From Marsupella aquatica (Eukaryota > Marchantiophyta): 64,000 nt of DNA. This document shows, in pieces, positions 59,047 through 64,000 of this stretch. Both the position numbers and the translations under genes were made by a program. Location: NCBI GenBank assembly GCA_973895155.1, contig OZ316898.1:20026001-20090000 (forward strand), in the 5' to 3' direction. The notes below the pieces were generated by a model that had not been told where the DNA came from, ran no database searches, and saw nothing but the letters and a program-made list of their open reading frames with translations. Within the stretch, counting starts at the first letter, position 1. Each line of letters starts with the position of its first letter.

Positions 59047-61967
59047 CTATCCATACAAGCTATGTCGCGTCTTCCTCTTCTTCACACGGGAACGACTAGG
59101 CTGCTCTGCTCTATGAGTCTCTACCGCTGACACACCAGGTAGCACATCATGGTCGTGGCTACCTGATCTGCCTCCATCGTCATGTGGATGAGGTGCAGAA
59201 GCAATCTCTGGTACTCCCCCACCTCCAGATGCGCCTGAACCATGGGAAGACACTCCTTCCCCGACACAAGTGTGGAAAGAAGCCCCTCCAGCACCACCAC
59301 CACTACCCCCCTCAGGCCGAGTCTCACCTCCACCACTATGACGGGAACCTCCCGACTGGGTGCCTACACCACCACTATGAATAGGATATGGTGTGGGCAC
59401 ATGACCACCAAGGCCCCCCCCGGACTGTCGCAAACCAGCTGGTACACTACCAGGGCTAGCCCTAAACTGATGAGGTGCAGCAACTCCACCACTACCCCCC
59501 TCAGGGCGAGACTCACCTCCACCACTATGGCCGGAACCTCCAGACTGGATGCCTACACCACCACTATGAACAGGAGATGGTGTCGGCACATGACCACCAA
59601 GGCCTCCCCCGGACTGTCGCGAACCAGCTGGTACACTACCAGGGCCAGCCCTAAATTGACGAGGTGCAGCAACTCCACCACTACCCCCCTCAGGACGAGA
59701 CTCACCTCCACCACTACGGCCGGAACCTCCAGACTGGATGCCTACACCACCACTATGAACAGGAGATGGTGTGGGCACATGACCACCAAGGCCTCCCCAG
59801 GACTGTCGTGAACCAGCTGGTACACTACCAGGGCCAGCCCTAAACTGACGAGGTGCAACAACTCCACCACTACCCCCCTCAGGGCGAGACTCACCTCCAC
59901 CACTACGGCCGGAACCTCCTGACTGGCCAACGACATGACCAGTATGAACACCAGCCCGTTGTCGAGACCCACCTGGTACAACACCAGGGCCAGTCCTCAC
60001 TCGACCACCTGCTGTGGCTAGAACTCCAGACTCACTATGAACCCCTCGGTTGTGACCTACTGTGGCTGGAACCCGGGACTCACTCCGTCCACTCCTACCG
60101 GCTAATCTCTGACAAGAAGGAGGCATATCACCTGCTCTATGCTCCATCCGGCGAGTGGAGCCACCTACACCCCGACCAGACTGGTGATGTCCACTCTCTC
60201 GGGGTCCTGACCGGCCACATGCACCAGTAGAACCTCGTACTGGAGCCTCGGCCACACTCCCCTCTGAAGCACTATCATCCTCCGCATCCTCCTCATCCTC
60301 CTCCCCCTCACCATCCTCCTCACTCTCCAAGTCCTCCTCACCCCCTGACTCATCCTGCACATAGTAACAATCTCCAATCCATATATCATTCCGCAACATA
60401 CGTACCAGCATGAAGCCATCTTTCAAATCATTCTAATATCCGCACTTACCGAGGCCAACATGTCGTCCATGTGAATCTTTAGCGCCCGAGCACCATGCTC
60501 CTTTGCCAGCTCTCTCTCTGCCGGCAACAATGGTCGTCCGTGCTCTTTCTCCTACACACCCAAACCATATGCCACCCCCAATACTAAGGTCAATTATAGC
60601 AACCCTACCCTGGCCTAATTAAACACCTATATAAACCCTTCACCGTCAAAGACCCATAAGAACACTTAGCCGTTCATGCACAAACTATTCAAAAATTTGA
60701 ATATGTCCGATACTAATAGAATCGGTACCCTCGACAGTTCCGATTCTTTTTTATTGTCCGATGCTGCATCCGATACTTAGAGGATCGGACTAGAATCGGA
60801 CCTTACATGCCGAAAGCAAAAAAAACTAAGGCATGATCGAGCGACCTACGGGCATACAAAGACCTGTCCCGGGTTTGGAAGGGTTAGGCATTCGTCAATT
60901 GGCCTCAGGTGATTAGGGAGGAGGAATGCTGCTGAAGGAATGCATGGAGAGGAGGGGAATGGAGCACTTACAAAATCGGCCTTGAGACGCTGTGATCCGC
61001 CTTGCCCCATTCTGTGAGTAACCTTTGGCCTCTTTGTTACTCTCAACAGAGCTTTCATTAGCCAGGATGGTGGGTCTCCAAGCAGGGCTGATTTTGCTGA
61101 CCATTCTTCAAGTTCTTGATGCATGGGTGCAGTATTCACCATCTCTCCTTGTTCAATCTTCTTCTGAGCTGCTTGAATTTCAGCTTCCTAGCGTTGTGTG
61201 GCTTGCCAAGCTCGAACCTGCAACTCTTCTTCAAGCCAGGCACACCAAGCATTCTCAGGAATCTCACCAGCTGGGCTTCCCCCTTTCCTGATCACCTCCT
61301 CATCCAGTTTGCATTCAGCCAGGTACTTTCGCATCTTCTCTCGTACATGATTTCGCATGTCTGCAAGTGAGACTGAGATCTTTTTGTTTAAGAATCGATC
61401 GTCCACAAACGACCCATTCGAAAATCTCTCTTTGATTTGCTCTCGAATTCGAAATCTCTCATCCTGCTTCTTCTTCCCCCAGTAGTCCATCGGGCCAAAA
61501 TGAGACCTCACAATCTGCCTAACTTGACTCCCAAACAAACGATAACTCCTGGAGAGTGGAGCACCTCCCTCATTCAGAAACAATTTTGGCCTCTTGGCCC
61601 TATCCTCTGCCTTCTTTCGTTCCTCCTGAATTCTCTGTCGTTCTGCAGCCCGAGCCTCCCTCCTTAGGCTCTTCTCCTTTTGTCTTGGTGATAGGGCTTC
61701 CACTGGCCTCTCTCTCTCGTCCTCCCTAGTGTTACGTTTCCTCTTCCTCTGCAATCTCTCCTCCTCGAGTCTGGCTTGGAAAGCTTTTTCTGCATCAGTG
61801 ATGGCTACCTTCTGGGAGCTGTCGATCAGTCCTTGAGTGAGCTGGGCTACCTGCAATGCAACCTCCGGCGAGAGCCCCACCTTCTCCCTAAACAATTGAG
61901 CCATGACTTCACCATAGCTGCTTGATGGCCCGACACCATCTCCCATCCCTCCCGCATTCCCTTCCAT
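59047..61967 (-). CDS. Probable transposon accessory protein (three exons, one in-frame TAG)
   Basis: Three phase-0 exons with good GT-AG sites: 61967-60972, 60551-60450 and 60354-59047, 802 codons in all. The N-terminus (MEGNAGGMGDGVGPSSSYGE) leads to a Lys/Arg-rich coiled-coil-like stretch (EERLQRKRKRNTREDERERP), then a more folded part (RSYRLFGSQVRQIVRSHFGP, DMRNHVREKMRKYLAECKL). Exon 3 starts acidic (DESGGEEDLESEEDGEGEE), continues as Gly/Ser-rich 63-residue tandem repeats and ends with SRVKKRKTRHSLYG. The arrangement resembles the DNA-binding accessory ORF of CACTA-type elements, but I do not recognise a named domain. A TAG at 61188-61190 interrupts exon 1; reading continues in frame afterwards (EAEIQAAQKKIEQGE), so CAG to TAG is the likely change. 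The gene sits between CCGAT motif clusters and is divergent from the gene at 63033. Confidence 0.55.
59290..59990 (-). repeat. 189-bp tandem repeat inside the coding exon
   Basis: About 3.7 units with a period of 189 bp, marked by the block GGCACATGACCACCAAGGCC near 59395, 59584 and 59773. Each unit encodes 63 residues including GHVPTPSPVHSGG, GGGESRPEGGSGG and RQFRAGPGSVPAGSRQS. The period is a multiple of three and all units stay open, suggesting selection on the protein or recent amplification. Confidence 0.9.
60703..60810. repeat. CCGAT motif cluster in an intron
   Basis: GTCCGATACT, GAATCGG, CATCCGAT, ATCGGAC and related words occur about nine times within 110 bp, inside the first intron (60552-60971) of the minus-strand gene. 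Confidence 0.6.
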
Positions 61968-63032
61968 CGCTATGAGCTCCGCAAAGGTATCGTGAAATGC
62001 TCCCTAAGCTTTTCCCGACTAGAGTGCCTTCGCACTTTAGTCGGGTGACCTAAAAACCCAAAATGCATAACGTCCGATACTTTCTGCATCAGAAACTCCA
62101 ATTCTAGGTCAATCGGACTTAGTATCGGACCCCTCCTCCAAAGTATCGGACTTAACCCTCCCAATGTATTTTCTGATGGTTTGTGAATCGCATGACCTTG
62201 GCATTTGGACTTTGGCATTTGGATCCCATGTATACTATAATGACCCCCTTTATGTTAGTTGGGGGTTAATTATGCTATATTGTGGGCTTATTAGGTGTGC
62301 GGCGCAAAACGGGCATATCAACGTACAGTTGCCGTGACAAAGCTAGCACACTATTTTTTGGTGGGTATGGATGATCATTGAATGTATGTACCCAGATCTA
62401 TTTTCAGTTTGATTTTAAATGATTCCCATTTTGACCATGAGGCAATGCTATATGCATGGTGCAACTTTTGGGGACTATAAGAAGTCACAAATTAAATTAA
62501 CACTCTAGTGCCGTTTTGTGCAGTTTTGTATTTTTTGTTTTTGGAGGGTCGGGTCGTTGCTTTTCCTTGGTTTTCTTAGTAGGGTTTATTTTTGCCAATG
62601 CATTATGCACAGCGAGAGTACGCGCATCCAAAAGGTATGACATATATGATCCTCCAAAATGTATTGGAAATATTTGACATGATATATGCGTTACTTGTGG
62701 GAGTTTATAATTGGACATCCAACTCGTCATTGATTTTTATTAATTTCATTAATTATTGGTTTGTTACTTAGGTTTGCATGTATGTCATCTCATCTTTCAA
62801 CTTCCCCACCTAGCCTGTATGTGCAGGTTTTTTTGGATTGGCCTTAGCATATAGTCTAAGGCTTAGAGCCTAGTAGGCACTGTAGAGCGCGGATATCATT
62901 CAGGTACTAATTAAGTCCAACACTGCAAATTATTAACATACTATATATTTCCTGTTTGGGTTTACCTCAAGTTAGGGTGATGAATCAATCTTGCATTTTG
63001 GTAAAGACTTGTTTGTGTGTAATTGGCAGACA
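61968..63032. other. Divergent promoter region between two transposon-type genes
   Basis: Contains a further CCGAT cluster at about 62070-62160 (GTCCGATACTTTC, CAATCGGAC, AGTATCGGAC) within 200 bp of the minus-strand gene start. The rest has no supported gene. A 3' splice-like TTGGCAG precedes the plus-strand ATG at 63033, so an upstream noncoding exon is possible. Confidence 0.4.
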
Positions 63033-64000
63033 ATGTCGACTTCTGAGAGTTTGGATACAGATTCCGACTCTGACTTGTCTTCCTCTGAGGGGGACATTCC
63101 TCCTCCCCCTCAACAGCCTCGAGCACCCCCTCCATTAGGCCCTATTCCATGCTGGTGTCTTAGATGTAAAGGACTGGTGGTTCGTCAAGCGTGGCAGTCC
63201 ATTGAACACATCGAAAACTATGGTCGACATGAGGGTGATTTACCGGGATATTCAGCTCGCCAAGTATTGCTTGACATGAACTCCGCTATATATGATGCAC
63301 TATCATAATAGTTGGCTGGTTTGAGACCTTTTAGGAGACAAGTATTAATTTTTGTTTGTTTATGATTGAATAGGTGCGTTGTAGGGCCCGTCCTCCATTG
63401 GTCTCTAGTCAACTATGGCATGATGCATTCCTAGCTGGTGCTAGACAGTTGCTTGCATCATCAGTTGAAGACCCCAAGCAATCATGTACCCCCGCACATG
63501 TTCAGGCAGATGTTGTTCATGAACCCATAGTGGTAGAGTTGGGGCATGGTAGGGATGATGCACCGCCCCCTACTAGGGTTCTACGCACAAGACCACGTTC
63601 TCATAGACGTCGACAACAGCATGTAGTTCTAGACACAGACCCATCCTATGAGCACTTTAGAAGGAGTGTTATGCCTCCACCAGGGGAGGAGTACATAGAA
63701 GTTGAAGGGAGGTTGGGCTTGTCATATGTGACGGGAAAGGCAATCAGTGTCTTCAAGGATTTTGACCCTGAGAGTTTTGCGATTCCTCGTGGCCTAGCCA
63801 TTGACATCCCTGTACATATATGGGGTCGGCAATGGATAGTGAAGGCATCAACCCTTGGCGGGGAGGTTGGGTTAGGCTTATTTGCTTTGGAGGACATTGA
63901 GGTCCCTCCAAAGCCTTGGCGTCGTGGCTATGATGGGGAACACCTTTTCCCTTACATTGGGCCTGTGTATACATCCAAGAGTTGGAACATCCTCTTGCGC
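63033..64000 (+). CDS. Transposon-type protein with Cys-rich N-terminus and SET-like region, partial
   Basis: Exon 1 is 63033-63263, ending at a GT donor after SARQ; exon 2 starts at 63374 and remains open for 209 codons to the window edge. Joined phase 0, at least 286 residues are visible. The N-terminus is acidic (SESLDTDSDSDLSSSEGD) and Pro-rich. It is followed by IPCWCLRCKGLVVRQAWQSI and HIENYGRHEGD, a C..C....H..YG pattern seen at the N-terminus of CACTA-type transposase proteins. Exon 2 ends with WIVKASTLGGEVGLGLFALE, DIEV, then LFPYIGPVYTSKSWNILLR. This resembles the first conserved strand region of a SET domain (G.GLFA..DI....YIG.V.T). The catalytic SET motifs (NH.C, GE..Y) would lie beyond the window, so the domain call is tentative. 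No transposase catalytic motif is visible yet. Confidence 0.5.

Noticed and set aside
59242-59811. 189-codon plus-strand frame rich in Thr/Ser
   Set aside because: It is the antisense shadow of the 189-bp coding repeat on the minus strand and ends with the repeat.

Overview
This is a stretch of nuclear DNA from a land plant. It has intron-rich genes with GT-AG splice sites, a secreted L-ascorbate oxidase, a WDR83/MORG1 WD40 gene, and CACTA, Helitron and non-LTR elements in long AT-rich spacers. The transposon-associated proteins (NIF-type phosphatase-like, ParB-like plus DNA-methylase-like, DUF8039/DUF7869-like) suggest a non-seed plant such as a moss, liverwort, lycophyte or fern. That placement is an inference, and I cannot name the species.

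Layout. 0-7.5 kb: a complete four-exon ascorbate oxidase gene on the minus strand (3302-6033) among small tandem duplications. 7.5-19.8 kb: no gene recognised, but two probable truncated non-LTR insertions with target duplications and several tandem repeats. 19.86-22.86 kb: a complete eight-exon WDR83/MORG1 gene on the minus strand, encoding 300 residues. 23-31.3 kb: a tandem tRNA-derived SINE, AT-rich spacer and a decayed Helitron (29.76-31.2 kb). 31.9-32.25 kb: a minisatellite.

32.3-58 kb is the most unusual part. It holds two outward-facing transcription units. Leftward run an intact 1,210-residue protein (three DUF8039-like modules, then a putative RNase-H-like DUF7869 region), a charged low-complexity reading frame and two NIF/FCP1-phosphatase-like modules. 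Rightward run a decayed ParB-like module, a DNA-methyltransferase-like module and another NIF-like module. A 23-bp palindrome (arms AACCTCACGA and TCGTGAGGTT, 3-nt spacer) occurs about 13 times between 48.6 and 56.6 kb, always in introns or spacers, and I did not see it elsewhere in the window. The outermost leftward NIF module is split by an 8.84-kb CACTA element (32612-41447) with matching termini and an ATT target duplication. That element carries satellite-like subterminal arrays and a captured fragment of a DEAH-box RNA helicase.

58-64 kb looks like another element of CACTA type. It has clusters of a CCGAT/ATCGG motif, a three-exon minus-strand gene with a 189-bp coding tandem repeat and one in-frame TAG, and a plus-strand gene running off the window. 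That last gene has a Cys-rich N-terminus and then what looks like the start of a SET domain.

Exon boundaries were worked out by hand from splice consensus and reading-frame phase. Family names come from recognised motifs. No database search was possible.
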